In this document: positions 33,726 to 44,219 of the stretch, one piece after another
Layout: the number at the start of each line of letters is the position of its first letter
Position numbering within the stretch: position 1 is the first letter of the stretch
NCBI GenBank assembly: GCA_003216755.1
Contig: QCIJ01000006.1
Span: forward strand, 1 to 64,000
Reading direction: 5' to 3'
DNA length: 64,000 nucleotides
From: Prochlorococcus sp. AG-402-K22
Lineage (GTDB): Bacteria; Cyanobacteriota; Cyanobacteriia; PCC-6307; Cyanobiaceae
The notes under the pieces: generated by a model
Databases searched by the model: none
What the model was told of the DNA's origin: nothing
What the model saw: only the letters and a program-made list of their open reading frames with translations
Program-made: the position numbers and the translations under genes

Positions 33726-34796
33726 ATGACCACGATAGAAGATGCGAATTTTGCTTTACAAAAAGTTCTAGATGCTGGATCACAAAAAAATGTAATTGAA
33801 TTAGCTTGGATTAAAAACGTAAGAGTAATTACACCGAGAGTAATCGTAACATTATCATTACCATCATTTGCAAATTCTCAGAGAGATAGAATTGTACAAG
33901 AGGTTAGAAAAGTACTACTAGTTTTTGACGATATTGATGATGTTCAAATAGAGATAGATAATAATCCTTCCAAAACAGAATCTAATACTGAAAGTAATGC
34001 TCCTAGGTTGCAGGATATTGATGGAATACAGCATATTATAGCTGTTAGTAGTGGTAAAGGTGGAGTTGGGAAAAGTACCATTGCAGTTAATCTCGCTTGT
34101 TCTCTAGCCAAATTAGGCTTAAAAACTGGTTTGCTGGATGCGGACATATATGGACCTAATACTCCCTCAATGATGGGGGTAGCCGAACAGAATCCAAAGG
34201 TTACAGAAGGTAGTGGCAATGAACAAAGATTGATACCAATAAATAAATACGGAATTTCATTGGTATCAATGGGTTTCCTTATAGAAGAAGGTCAGCCAGT
34301 TATATGGAGAGGACCAATGCTTAATAGTATTATCCGACAATTTTTGTACCAAGTTGAATGGAATAATCTTGATTTTTTGGTGATTGATTTGCCTCCAGGA
34401 ACAGGAGATGCTCAAATATCCCTTTCTCAATCTGTTCCTATTTCTGGAGCTATTGTTGTCACTACTCCTCAACAAGTATCTTTGCAAGATGCAAGGAGGG
34501 GATTAGCAATGTTTAAACAACTCGGAGTGCGTTTACTGGGAATTGTAGAAAATATGTCAGTATTTATCCCGCCAGATATGCCAACTAAAAAATATGAAAT
34601 TTTTGGTAAAGGGGGTGGACAAACATTAGCTAAAGAAAATGATTTACCATTATTAGCCCAAATTCCTATTGAAATACCTCTCGTTGATGAAAGCAATAAA
34701 GGTGTACCAATCTCAATAAGCCAGCCCAATAAAGAAAGCTCTATAGCTTTTAGTAATTTAGCTCAATTAATTAAGAATCAATTTGTTAATAGATAA
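33726..34796 (+). CDS. mrp: Mrp/NBP35 family iron-sulfur carrier ATPase
   Basis: Deviant Walker A SSGKGGVGKSTIAVNLA, DADIYGPNTPSMMG, DLPPGTGDAQISL. Confidence 0.95.
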   Translation: MTTIEDANFALQKVLDAGSQKNVIELAWIKNVRVITPRVIVTLSLPSFANSQRDRIVQEVRKVLLVFDDIDDVQIEIDNNPSKTESNTESNAPRLQDIDGIQHIIAVSSGKGGVGKSTIAVNLACSLAKLGLKTGLLDADIYGPNTPSMMGVAEQNPKVTEGSGNEQRLIPINKYGISLVSMGFLIEEGQPVIWRGPMLNSIIRQFLYQVEWNNLDFLVIDLPPGTGDAQISLSQSVPISGAIVVTTPQQVSLQDARRGLAMFKQLGVRLLGIVENMSVFIPPDMPTKKYEIFGKGGGQTLAKENDLPLLAQIPIEIPLVDESNKGVPISISQPNKESSIAFSNLAQLIKNQFVNR

Positions 34797-34799
34797 TTT

Positions 34800-36068
34800 A
34801 TGTTTAGGAGAATTTCTTTATTAAACAAGAGAGTATTTTTATTAAAAAAAGAAAACTTTAATAGAGGTTTTTTATTTTCTCCATTACTTATAATTCCTCT
34901 GTTTTTAGTTATTATTTCGGGTTTATTAATAAAAAGTATTCAGGGTGATTTTTTAGTATCGAATTATTCAGGTCATATTTTAACTGGTTTTTTAGGTTAT
35001 TTTTTAGCATTTTTTATTTCCTATATACCGTTAGAGAGACTTAGAAAGTATTTGGTCCCATTTTATTTAAGTACTTTAATATCCTTATTACTAATTTATT
35101 TTTTTGGGGTATCAGTTTCTGGAGCTCAAAGATGGCTAAACTTGGGTATCTTTTCTTTTCAGCCTTCAGAAGTATCAAAACTAAGTACTGTATTAACTCT
35201 TGCTTTAGTACTCGACAAAAAAATAATTTTAACAATAAGAGATTTAGTATTGCCCTTATTGGTAGTAGTTGTTCCTTGGTTATTAATTTTCTTTCAGCCG
35301 GATTTAGGTACCTCTTTGGTTTTGCTTGTTTTGACAGGTGTGATGCTCTATTGGTCGCAAATGCCTATAGAATGGATCTTGATATTAGTGTTTTGTCTTT
35401 TCACTTCTATATTATATTTAACCTTACCAATTTTTCTTATTTTCTGGATTCCATTTATAGGATATCTTGCTTATAGATCTTCGAAAAAGAAAACTATTTT
35501 TTCTGCCATCGCTATTTCTTTCCATTTATTAGTGGCAAAATTGACCCCAATTTTGTGGCAATATGGCTTAAAAGAATATCAAAAAGATAGATTAGTTTTA
35601 TTTTTAGATCCAAATAGAGATCCATTAGGTGGTGGATATCATTTGATACAGAGTCAAATTGCAATTGGTTCTGGAGGATTATTTGGGACTGGTTTACTAC
35701 AAGGTAAGCTGACTAATTTGCAATTTATACCAGAACAACATACTGATTTTATATTCAGTGCTCTAGGCGAAGAATTGGGTTTTGTGGGGTGCATAGTAGT
35801 TTTATTTTTGTTCTTTTTTTTGATCAAAAAACTTATTAAAACTGCAACAATTGCTAGGACTAATTTTGAATCTCTGATTGTTATTGGAATAGCCTCAACT
35901 TTTTTATTCCAAATAATTATTAACTTATTTATGACTATTGGATTGGGACCAGTTACTGGAATTCCCCTTCCTTTTATGAGCTATGGTAGAACGTCATTGG
36001 TGACTAATTTTATATCTATTGGATTTGTTTTATCTATATTGAAACGTTCTAGATCTCTAAGAAGTTGA
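34800..36068 (+). CDS. rodA: rod shape-determining protein RodA (SEDS family)
   Basis: SGAQRWLNLGIFSFQPSEVSK, IPEQHTDFIFSALGEELGFVG, GIPLPFMSYGRTSL. Confidence 0.95.
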   Translation: MFRRISLLNKRVFLLKKENFNRGFLFSPLLIIPLFLVIISGLLIKSIQGDFLVSNYSGHILTGFLGYFLAFFISYIPLERLRKYLVPFYLSTLISLLLIYFFGVSVSGAQRWLNLGIFSFQPSEVSKLSTVLTLALVLDKKIILTIRDLVLPLLVVVVPWLLIFFQPDLGTSLVLLVLTGVMLYWSQMPIEWILILVFCLFTSILYLTLPIFLIFWIPFIGYLAYRSSKKKTIFSAIAISFHLLVAKLTPILWQYGLKEYQKDRLVLFLDPNRDPLGGGYHLIQSQIAIGSGGLFGTGLLQGKLTNLQFIPEQHTDFIFSALGEELGFVGCIVVLFLFFFLIKKLIKTATIARTNFESLIVIGIASTFLFQIIINLFMTIGLGPVTGIPLPFMSYGRTSLVTNFISIGFVLSILKRSRSLRS

Positions 36069-37432
36069 TGAAATCACAAATAACTATAAAAAAAATTCAA
36101 GACCTTTTGATTAAAGGAGTTCAAACTATATATGTGGATGATGATACATCCAGAAGAATGTGGTGGGCTTCTTTAGAAGTTATTCAAAAAGATTTTTTAT
36201 CTCAGAATTATAAACAGGGGGGGATTTGGGTCGCCTCTCCTTTGCCAGCTTTTAACGATAAAAAATTTTTAAATCAAATTTATGGATGGCTTTGGTCTCC
36301 AGAGGGGTTTCCATACTTTCAAAATGAGAATGCAGGTTTTTTACCAGTCAATAATTCAGAAAAGATAAAAAAAGATTTCGATTTAGTTAGTAATTATAAA
36401 GTCTTAAATCTTAGTCAAGATGATGGTTATGAACCTTTTTTGATGATAATCACCCCAAATTTTCAATGCATATTATCAATTGTTGGAGAAAAAGATAAGA
36501 AAATTCTATTAATGAAATGTGATGAAAAAAGCCTAAAACTTTCAATTGAATTAATGCATGCAAAATTAAATCAAGAAAATCATGAGGAAGGGACAAAATT
36601 TCGTAATGCAATCAATAATTTAGGTAACCTTAACCTTAATAATCAATTTGAACAATTATTTTGGCCAATATTGTCTGCAAAATTAGCAAGTACTGCGCCT
36701 AACCACAATATAAAGAACTTTATAAAAAACGATGAAAAAAATGTTCAAATTACTGAAACAAAATTATTACGTGCAATATCTCATGAAGTAAGAACGCCTT
36801 TGGCAACAATAAGAACCCTGATAAGTTCTACTTTAAAAAAATATAAGATGGACGAATCAATGAAAAATCGTTTAATTCAAATAGATAATGAATGTAATGC
36901 ACAAATTGATAGGTTTGGTTTAATCTTTAATGCAGCAGAATTAGTGAGTAATGAAGTTCCATCATTAAATAACTTGGCAAAAATTAATTTAGCCGAAATT
37001 TTTAAAAAGCTTGCTCCTTTTTGGAATAAAAAATTAAATCGACGCGGGATTTCGTTAAAGATTGATATTCCTAATCAACTGCCGCAAATTTTGAGTGATT
37101 CTGAAAAATTGGAATTAATGTTAAGTGGATTAATTGATAAAAATACCAGAGGATTAAAAGAAGGTAGTACATTAATTTTAGAATTAAGACCAGCTGGTCA
37201 AAAACTTAAACTTCAATTGAAAATACACAACTTAGAAAATAATCAAAAAGAAATTTTAAAAAAAGATAACGGTTCTGATATTGGTCCTGTTTTAAATTGG
37301 AACCCTCAAACAGGTAGTTTACAACTTAGTCAAAATGCTACTCAAAAGTTGTTAGCTAGTTTAGGAGGGCATGTAACAATAAGGCGTGATACAGGTTTGA
37401 CAGTATTTTTTCCGATTTCAGATTCAAAATAA
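36068..37432 (+). CDS. two-component sensor histidine kinase (H-box intact, ATPase domain divergent)
   Basis: H-box AISHEVRTPLATIRTLISS; C-terminal HATPase-like region poorly conserved; ATG at 36068 overlaps the rodA stop (TGATG). Confidence 0.82.
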   Translation: MKSQITIKKIQDLLIKGVQTIYVDDDTSRRMWWASLEVIQKDFLSQNYKQGGIWVASPLPAFNDKKFLNQIYGWLWSPEGFPYFQNENAGFLPVNNSEKIKKDFDLVSNYKVLNLSQDDGYEPFLMIITPNFQCILSIVGEKDKKILLMKCDEKSLKLSIELMHAKLNQENHEEGTKFRNAINNLGNLNLNNQFEQLFWPILSAKLASTAPNHNIKNFIKNDEKNVQITETKLLRAISHEVRTPLATIRTLISSTLKKYKMDESMKNRLIQIDNECNAQIDRFGLIFNAAELVSNEVPSLNNLAKINLAEIFKKLAPFWNKKLNRRGISLKIDIPNQLPQILSDSEKLELMLSGLIDKNTRGLKEGSTLILELRPAGQKLKLQLKIHNLENNQKEILKKDNGSDIGPVLNWNPQTGSLQLSQNATQKLLASLGGHVTIRRDTGLTVFFPISDSK

Positions 37433-37542
37433 TATAAAAATAAATCTTACATTTATTAAATAATGTAGAAACTTTCTTATTAATTTTGAATTTTGTAAAA
37501 TATGAATGCTAGTTTCTTAATATAAATAACTCAAAATCAAGG

Positions 37543-37965
37543 ATGACGGAAACTTTAGTTGGTCAATTTCCAAAGCATATAGGAAGTACTGGGGGTTTAT
37601 TGAACTCAGCAGAAACTGAAGAAAAATATGCGATTGTATGGAATAGCTCAAAAGAACAGGCTTTTGAATTACCCACCGGTGGTGCGGCTATTATGCATGA
37701 AGGCAATAATTTAATGTACTTTGCAAGAAAAGAGCAATGTCTTGCACTAGGAACACAATTACGTGCCTTTAAACCAAGAATTGAGGACTTCAAAATCTAC
37801 AGAATTTTCCCAGGCGGTGATATTGAATTCTTACATCCAAAAGATGGTGTGTTCTCTGAGAAAGTTAATGAGGGCAGAGAAAAAGTCGGACATAACCCAA
37901 GAAGAATAGGTGAGAATCCTAATCCAGCTGGGTTGAAATTTACAACAAAGAATACTTTTGATTAA
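37543..37965 (+). CDS. psaD: photosystem I subunit II (PsaD)
   Basis: [34 protein letters not shown]...[29 protein letters not shown]. Confidence 0.98.
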   Translation: MTETLVGQFPKHIGSTGGLLNSAETEEKYAIVWNSSKEQAFELPTGGAAIMHEGNNLMYFARKEQCLALGTQLRAFKPRIEDFKIYRIFPGGDIEFLHPKDGVFSEKVNEGREKVGHNPRRIGENPNPAGLKFTTKNTFD

Positions 37966-38024
37966 TTTTTTTAAAGTTGATATAAACGTAAAATATAATT
38001 ATAATTTGGGTTGACATTACTAGT

Positions 38025-39542
38025 ATGATCAGCTCTCAGAAAGATATTTTTTTTAAGGCTTATAAAGAAGGTAAAAATTTTATACCTATCACTCAAACTT
38101 GGCCAGCTGATTTAGAGACTCCATTATCAACTTGGTTAAAATTATCCGAAAAAGATTCACATGGTGTTTTTCTTGAATCCGTTGAAGGTGGTGAGAGTTT
38201 GGGGAGGTGGAGTATTATTGCTTCTAAACCTCTTTGGGAAGCTGTTTGCTACGGAGAAGAAATTGTCAAAACATGGAATAACGGAAAAACTGAAATACAC
38301 AAAGGGGATCCTTTTAATATTTTAAAAACATGGACAAACGAATATAAGTCATCACTGCTCGAAGATTTACCATCAATTGGACAGTTGTATGGTTCTTGGG
38401 GTTATGAATTAATTAATCGCATAGAACCAAGTGTTCCAATCAATGAAATTGAGGAAAATAATATACCTGATGGTTCCTGGATGTTTTTTGATCAATTAGT
38501 TGTTTTTGATCAGATAAAAAGATGTATAACCGCTGTAGTTTATGCAGATACAACTTCTAAAGAGTCGTCTATTGAAGAAGTTTATCTAAACTCAATTTCT
38601 AAAATTAAGAAAACTAGAAATTTAATGAAAGTTCCTCTGGCAGAAAAAGAGTTTTTAGAATGGAATGAAAATGAAAATTTGAATTTAGACCTAGAAAGTA
38701 ATTGGAAAAAAAAAGATTTTGAGGATGCAGTTCTCTCTGCAAAAGAATACATAAGAAGAGGAGATATCTTCCAAATCGTTATAAGTCAGAGATTTCATAC
38801 TCTTGTCAATAATGATCCCTTTAATTTATATAGAAGTTTAAGGATGGTTAATCCATCTCCATATATGTCATTTTTTGATTTTGGCTCATGGTATCTCATA
38901 GGTTCCAGTCCTGAAGTAATGGTTAAAGCTGAAAAAAACAAAAATAGTCAGATTGTAGCTAGCTTAAGACCAATAGCTGGTACAAGGCCCAGAGGTAATG
39001 ATCCTCAAGAAGATCTTGAATTAGAAAAGGATTTATTAAAAGATCCAAAAGAGATAGCTGAGCATGTAATGCTGATAGATCTTGGAAGAAATGATCTTGG
39101 AAGGGTTTGCGAAACTGGAACTGTGGAGGTAAAAGATTTAATGGTTATTGAGAAATATTCACATGTCATGCATATTGTGAGTGAAGTCGAAGGAATTTTA
39201 AAAAAAAACACAGATGTATGGGATTTGCTAAAGGCATGTTTTCCTGCTGGAACGGTAACTGGCGCGCCAAAAATTAGAGCTATGCAGTTGATTAAACACT
39301 TTGAAAAAGATGTTAGAGGGCCTTATGCGGGTGTTTATGGATCTATTGATATTAATGGGGCATTGAATACGGCAATTACAATAAGAACTATGATTGTTAA
39401 ACCTTCAAAAGATGGAACATATAATGTATCAGTGCAGGCAGGTGCAGGTATAGTTGCTGATTCTTCGCCTGAGAATGAATATCAAGAGACTATTAATAAA
39501 GCTAAGGGAATACTAAAAGCAATAGCCTGTTTGGATAAATAA
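38025..39542 (+). CDS. trpE: anthranilate synthase component I
   Basis: DIFQIVISQRF, IAGTRPRG, LIDLGRNDLGRV, FPAGTVTGAPKIRAM. Confidence 0.95.
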   Translation: MISSQKDIFFKAYKEGKNFIPITQTWPADLETPLSTWLKLSEKDSHGVFLESVEGGESLGRWSIIASKPLWEAVCYGEEIVKTWNNGKTEIHKGDPFNILKTWTNEYKSSLLEDLPSIGQLYGSWGYELINRIEPSVPINEIEENNIPDGSWMFFDQLVVFDQIKRCITAVVYADTTSKESSIEEVYLNSISKIKKTRNLMKVPLAEKEFLEWNENENLNLDLESNWKKKDFEDAVLSAKEYIRRGDIFQIVISQRFHTLVNNDPFNLYRSLRMVNPSPYMSFFDFGSWYLIGSSPEVMVKAEKNKNSQIVASLRPIAGTRPRGNDPQEDLELEKDLLKDPKEIAEHVMLIDLGRNDLGRVCETGTVEVKDLMVIEKYSHVMHIVSEVEGILKKNTDVWDLLKACFPAGTVTGAPKIRAMQLIKHFEKDVRGPYAGVYGSIDINGALNTAITIRTMIVKPSKDGTYNVSVQAGAGIVADSSPENEYQETINKAKGILKAIACLDK

Positions 39543-40661
39543 ATGAGTCAACTTAATCTTTATAAAGGTTTTGAAGTAGAACTTTTCACAGGTTCTTTTA
39601 ATTCTCATATTGGTGTTTCAGCAGATGTAGAAAAAAATTTTTCTAATTTTGTGAAAGAGCCTGATAACAGAAATGTTGAATACATAACAACACCTGAAAA
39701 AGACTACATGATGTTACATAGACAATTAATAACTCCAAGAAAAAACTTAAGACATTGGCTAAATAACAAAGGGTTAACAATCATTCCCTCATCCACTCTT
39801 TGTTTCAAGCATGAAATGCAATTTCAAAGATCTGATATTGAAAATGTTTATCATCAATTTATACAAGATAACTATGGGATCTCTATTGCAACTTCAAGTG
39901 TCCACATAAACATAGGAATAGATGACTTAGATAAGCTTTTTGCTGCTATTAGATTAATAAGATCTGAGGCCGCTTTGTATCTATCAATAAGCGCTAGCTC
40001 ACCTTTTTTGAATAATAACATTACGGAAAATCACTCTCAGAGGTGGATTCAGTTTCCTAAAACACCTAGAAAAGTACCTATTTTTGAAAATCATAATTCC
40101 TATATCGCATGGATCGAGGAAAATATAGCTAATAAAAACATGCAAAATATAAGGCATTTTTGGTCTTCAATTAGACCAAATGGTCCCCAAAGGCCTTTAA
40201 TGCTTGATCGTTTGGAATTGAGAATTTGTGATTTTGTTCATGATATTAATTTGCTATTAGGGATAACAGCCATGCTAGAACTGAGGATTTTACATCTTTT
40301 TGACAACTTAAACACTTTAGATCCCTTGACTGCAAGTATTTTTTCTTTTGAAGAATTATCAGAAATATGCGATCAAAATGAAATTTATGCTGCTCAAGAT
40401 AGTCTTAATTCAGAGTTAATTCACTGGCAAGATGGCAAAAAAATTATTTGTAGAGAATGGATTCAAAACTTATTATCAGATTTATCACTAACCGCAGAAA
40501 AATTTAATATGAAATATCTTCTGGAACCTATCCATAGAGTCCTTGAAGAAGGAAATCAATCTATGAAATGGATAAATCAATATAAAAAAGGTCTCTCTAT
40601 TGAGCAAATAATGAAACTCACTATTGATGATATGATCATCAATGAACAAGAGATTATTTGA
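39543..40661 (+). CDS. gshA: glutamate--cysteine ligase, cyanobacterial type
   Basis: KGFEVELFTGSFNSHIGVSADVEKNFSNFVKEPDNRNVEYITTPEKDY; RPNGPQRPLMLDRLELRICDFV. Confidence 0.9.
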   Translation: MSQLNLYKGFEVELFTGSFNSHIGVSADVEKNFSNFVKEPDNRNVEYITTPEKDYMMLHRQLITPRKNLRHWLNNKGLTIIPSSTLCFKHEMQFQRSDIENVYHQFIQDNYGISIATSSVHINIGIDDLDKLFAAIRLIRSEAALYLSISASSPFLNNNITENHSQRWIQFPKTPRKVPIFENHNSYIAWIEENIANKNMQNIRHFWSSIRPNGPQRPLMLDRLELRICDFVHDINLLLGITAMLELRILHLFDNLNTLDPLTASIFSFEELSEICDQNEIYAAQDSLNSELIHWQDGKKIICREWIQNLLSDLSLTAEKFNMKYLLEPIHRVLEEGNQSMKWINQYKKGLSIEQIMKLTIDDMIINEQEII

Positions 40662-40714
40662 TTATTTAAACAAAATTTTGATCTGAATATTTTTACTTGT
40701 GACATAATAATTAT

Positions 40715-43684
40715 ATGGAATCTTCCCAACAGGATAAAAAAAATAAAATGGGTCTTATAAGTAACAATGATCCACTTGATAAAAATCGTCTTTTAATAGA
40801 AGAACTATGGGAAGCTGTTCTCAGAGAAGAATGCCCAGAAGATCAAGCAGTCAGATTGATACAGCTTAAAGAATTAAGTTATTCAAAACAAATTGATGGT
40901 GTTAGTTCAAAAACTTTTAAAAATGAAATAGTTGATATTATTAATTCCATGGATTTGGCAGAATCTATTGCAGCAGCTAGGGCTTTTTCACTATATTTTC
41001 AACTAGTGAATATTTTGGAACAAAGAGTTGAGGAAGATAGATATATTCAAAGCTTTACCAATATGAATGTTCAAAAATCGCCAGATAATCTTGATCCTTT
41101 TGCCCCAGCGTTGGCTAGGCAAAATGCTCCAGTAACTTTTCGAGAACTATTTTATAGGCTTAGGAAACTAAATGTACCTCCAGGAAAATTAGAGGAGTTA
41201 TTGCAGGAAATGGATATTCGTTTAGTCTTTACTGCTCATCCGACTGAGATAGTAAGACATACTATTAGACATAAGCAAACTAGAGTCGCAAATTTGTTGA
41301 AAAAAATACAGGTTGAGCAATTTTTAACTAAAGAAGAAATCAATATTCTAAAAACTCAATTAAAAGAGGAAGTCAGACTTTGGTGGAGAACAGATGAATT
41401 GCATCAATTTAAGCCGTCCGTTTTAGATGAAGTTGATTATGCCTTGCATTATTTTCAGCAAGTTTTATTTAATGCAATGCCTCAATTGAGAGGTAGAATC
41501 TTTGAAGCACTTACCGAAAACTACCCAGATGTTCAGATGCCCTCTGAATCTTTTTGCAATTTCGGTTCTTGGGTAGGATCCGATAGGGACGGGAATCCAT
41601 CTGTTACTCCTGAGATAACATGGAGAACTGCCTGCTACCAAAGGCAGTTGATGTTGGAGAGATATATTACTGCATCATCTAACTTAAGAGATCAATTAAG
41701 TATCTCAATGCAATGGAGTCAAGTAAGCTCTTCTTTGTTAGAGTCTTTAGAAACAGATAGAGTTAAGTTCCCAGAAATCTATGAAGCTAGGGCGACAAGA
41801 TACAGATCAGAACCTTACAGATTGAAATTAAGTTATATTTTAGAGAAGTTAAGGCTCACACAAGAAAGGAATAATTTATTAGCTGATAGTGGTTGGAAAT
41901 CTGATTTAGAAGGGGAAATTGATACTAAAAATATAGATAAAGTTGAAAACTTATATTACAAATCAGTCAGTGAATTTACCTATGATCTCGAACTGATTAA
42001 AAATAGTCTGATTAGTACAGATTTAACTTGCGAGGCGGTAAATACCTTGCTTACTCAGGTTCATATATTTGGATTTTCACTAGCAAGTTTAGATATTCGT
42101 CAGGAAAGCACAAGGCATAGTGACGCTATACAAGAGCTTACAAATTATCTTGATTTGTCTGTCCTATATGACCAAATGTCTGAGGAAGAGAAAATTAAAT
42201 GGCTTGTAGAGGAATTAAATACAAAAAGACCTCTAATTCCTCCTGACGTCAACTGGACAAAAACTACAGAAGAAACCTTTTCAGTTTTTAAAATGGTTAA
42301 AAGACTGCAGCAAGAATTTGGAAGTCGTATTTGTCATTCTTATGTAATTTCAATGAGTCATAGCGCATCTGATTTGCTTGAAGTTCTTTTATTGGCCAAA
42401 GAAATGGGACTCCTTGATCAAAAGTCACAAAAGTCAAAATTATTGGTCGTTCCTCTTTTCGAAACTGTTGAAGACCTTAAAAGAGCCCCAGAAGTAATGG
42501 AAAAATTGTTTAAATTAGATTTTTACAGATCACTATTGCCAAAAGTTGGAGAATCATTTAAACCTCTTCAAGAATTAATGCTTGGATATTCTGATAGCAA
42601 TAAAGATTCAGGGTTTGTTTCCAGTAATTGGGAAATTCATAGAGCCCAAATAGCTCTTCAAAATCTTGCAAGTAGAAATAACATATTGCTAAGACTTTTT
42701 CATGGAAGAGGCGGTTCTGTAGGTAGAGGGGGAGGACCAGCCTACCAGGCGATATTGGCACAACCCAGTGGTACTCTTAAAGGGCGAATAAAAATAACAG
42801 AACAAGGTGAAGTATTAGCTTCAAAATATAGTCTTCCTGAACTGGCTTTGTATAATCTAGAGACAGTTACTACTGCAGTTATTCAAAATAGTTTGGTGAA
42901 TAATAGGCTTGATGCCACTCCAGAATGGAATCAATTAATGTCAAGGCTTGCAGAATCATCAAGGTCTCACTACAGAAAATTAGTTCATGAAAATCCAGAT
43001 TTATTAAATTTCTTTCAGGAAGTCACTCCAATAGAAGAAATAAGTAAATTACAAATATCTAGTAGACCTGCCAGAAGAAAAAAAGGTGCTAAAGATTTGT
43101 CAAGTTTAAGGGCTATTCCATGGGTATTTGGTTGGACACAAAGTAGATTTCTTTTGCCAAGTTGGTTTGGAGTAGGAACTGCATTATCATCCGAATTAAA
43201 TTCTGACCCACAACAAATTGAACTATTAAGAGTTCTCCATCAAAGATGGCCATTTTTTAGGATGCTCATATCTAAGGTAGAGATGACATTATCTAAGGTT
43301 GATTTGGAAGTTGCCAAATATTATGTTGACACTCTTGGCAGTAAAGAAAATAAAGATTCTTTTGATGTTATTTTTGAAGTAATTTCTAAAGAATATAATC
43401 TTACAAAATCTTTAATACTTGAAATTACTGGTAAAAATAAGCTCCTTGAATCTGATAGAGACTTAAAGTCATCAGTTAGCTTGAGAAATAAGACAATAAT
43501 CCCATTGGGATTTTTACAGGTTTCGCTTTTAAGAAGGCTTAGGGATCAAACAAGGCAACCTCCAATTAGCGAATTTATTATTGAAAAAGATGAATCTAGA
43601 AGAGCTTACAGTAGAAGTGAACTGTTGAGGGGGGCACTTTTAACTATTAATGGGATAGCAGCAGGCATGAGAAATACAGGTTGA
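40715..43684 (+). CDS. ppc: phosphoenolpyruvate carboxylase
   Basis: [67 protein letters not shown]. Confidence 0.99.
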   Translation: MESSQQDKKNKMGLISNNDPLDKNRLLIEELWEAVLREECPEDQAVRLIQLKELSYSKQIDGVSSKTFKNEIVDIINSMDLAESIAAARAFSLYFQLVNILEQRVEEDRYIQSFTNMNVQKSPDNLDPFAPALARQNAPVTFRELFYRLRKLNVPPGKLEELLQEMDIRLVFTAHPTEIVRHTIRHKQTRVANLLKKIQVEQFLTKEEINILKTQLKEEVRLWWRTDELHQFKPSVLDEVDYALHYFQQVLFNAMPQLRGRIFEALTENYPDVQMPSESFCNFGSWVGSDRDGNPSVTPEITWRTACYQRQLMLERYITASSNLRDQLSISMQWSQVSSSLLESLETDRVKFPEIYEARATRYRSEPYRLKLSYILEKLRLTQERNNLLADSGWKSDLEGEIDTKNIDKVENLYYKSVSEFTYDLELIKNSLISTDLTCEAVNTLLTQVHIFGFSLASLDIRQESTRHSDAIQELTNYLDLSVLYDQMSEEEKIKWLVEELNTKRPLIPPDVNWTKTTEETFSVFKMVKRLQQEFGSRICHSYVISMSHSASDLLEVLLLAKEMGLLDQKSQKSKLLVVPLFETVEDLKRAPEVMEKLFKLDFYRSLLPKVGESFKPLQELMLGYSDSNKDSGFVSSNWEIHRAQIALQNLASRNNILLRLFHGRGGSVGRGGGPAYQAILAQPSGTLKGRIKITEQGEVLASKYSLPELALYNLETVTTAVIQNSLVNNRLDATPEWNQLMSRLAESSRSHYRKLVHENPDLLNFFQEVTPIEEISKLQISSRPARRKKGAKDLSSLRAIPWVFGWTQSRFLLPSWFGVGTALSSELNSDPQQIELLRVLHQRWPFFRMLISKVEMTLSKVDLEVAKYYVDTLGSKENKDSFDVIFEVISKEYNLTKSLILEITGKNKLLESDRDLKSSVSLRNKTIIPLGFLQVSLLRRLRDQTRQPPISEFIIEKDESRRAYSRSELLRGALLTINGIAAGMRNTG

Positions 43685-43687
43685 TAA

Positions 43688-44134
43688 TTGCAATATTTTT
43701 CTAAAAAAAAACTTGTTCTTCCAGAAGGTTATTTTGTTAATTCTTCCAAGATTCCATTAGCAAAAGAAGTTAACAAACTTTTAGCGAATTGCGGTTGTGA
43801 GACATTCCCAATGGAACCCCTTTCTGAGGCTATTCAGAAAAGTAATTTTTTTTTCACAATAGAAAATGAATTAGGAAATAAATTATATGGTTTTGTAAGA
43901 GTTACATCAGACAGGGGATTAAATGCTAACTTATGGAATTTAAGTGCAGTAAAAGGTAATAATCAGGAACTTTTTTATTCAATATTGTTACAAGTAACTC
44001 TTGAAAAAATAAATATAGAAATGCCTGGATGTAGCATTTCTGTTCAGGCTCCAGAGTCTTCATTTAAAAGTCTAGAAGAAATCGGATTTATATTAGATCC
44101 AAACGGAATAAGAGTTATGGGGTATAAACTTTAA
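43688..44134 (+). CDS. GNAT-like N-acetyltransferase fold protein (tentative)
   Basis: 148 aa from TTG start; LYGFVRVTSDRGLNANLWNLSAV resembles the GNAT core but motif A is not clear. Confidence 0.55.
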   Translation: MQYFSKKKLVLPEGYFVNSSKIPLAKEVNKLLANCGCETFPMEPLSEAIQKSNFFFTIENELGNKLYGFVRVTSDRGLNANLWNLSAVKGNNQELFYSILLQVTLEKINIEMPGCSISVQAPESSFKSLEEIGFILDPNGIRVMGYKL

Positions 44135-44145
44135 TAATAACGTTA

Positions 44146-44219
44146 CGAGCATGGAGGGATTCGAACCCCCGACTCTCAGAACCGGAATCTGATGCTCTAT
44201 CCAACTGAGCTACATGCCC
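44146..44219 (-). tRNA. tRNA-Arg (anticodon CCG)
   Basis: Reverse complement GGGCATGTAGCTCAGTTGGATAGAGCATCAGATTCCGGTTCTGAGAGTCGGGGGTTCGAATCCCTCCATGCTCG; anticodon loop TTCCGGT. Confidence 0.95.

Noticed and set aside
35132-35476. 114-aa plus ORF within rodA
   Set aside because: Alternate frame of a conserved SEDS protein.
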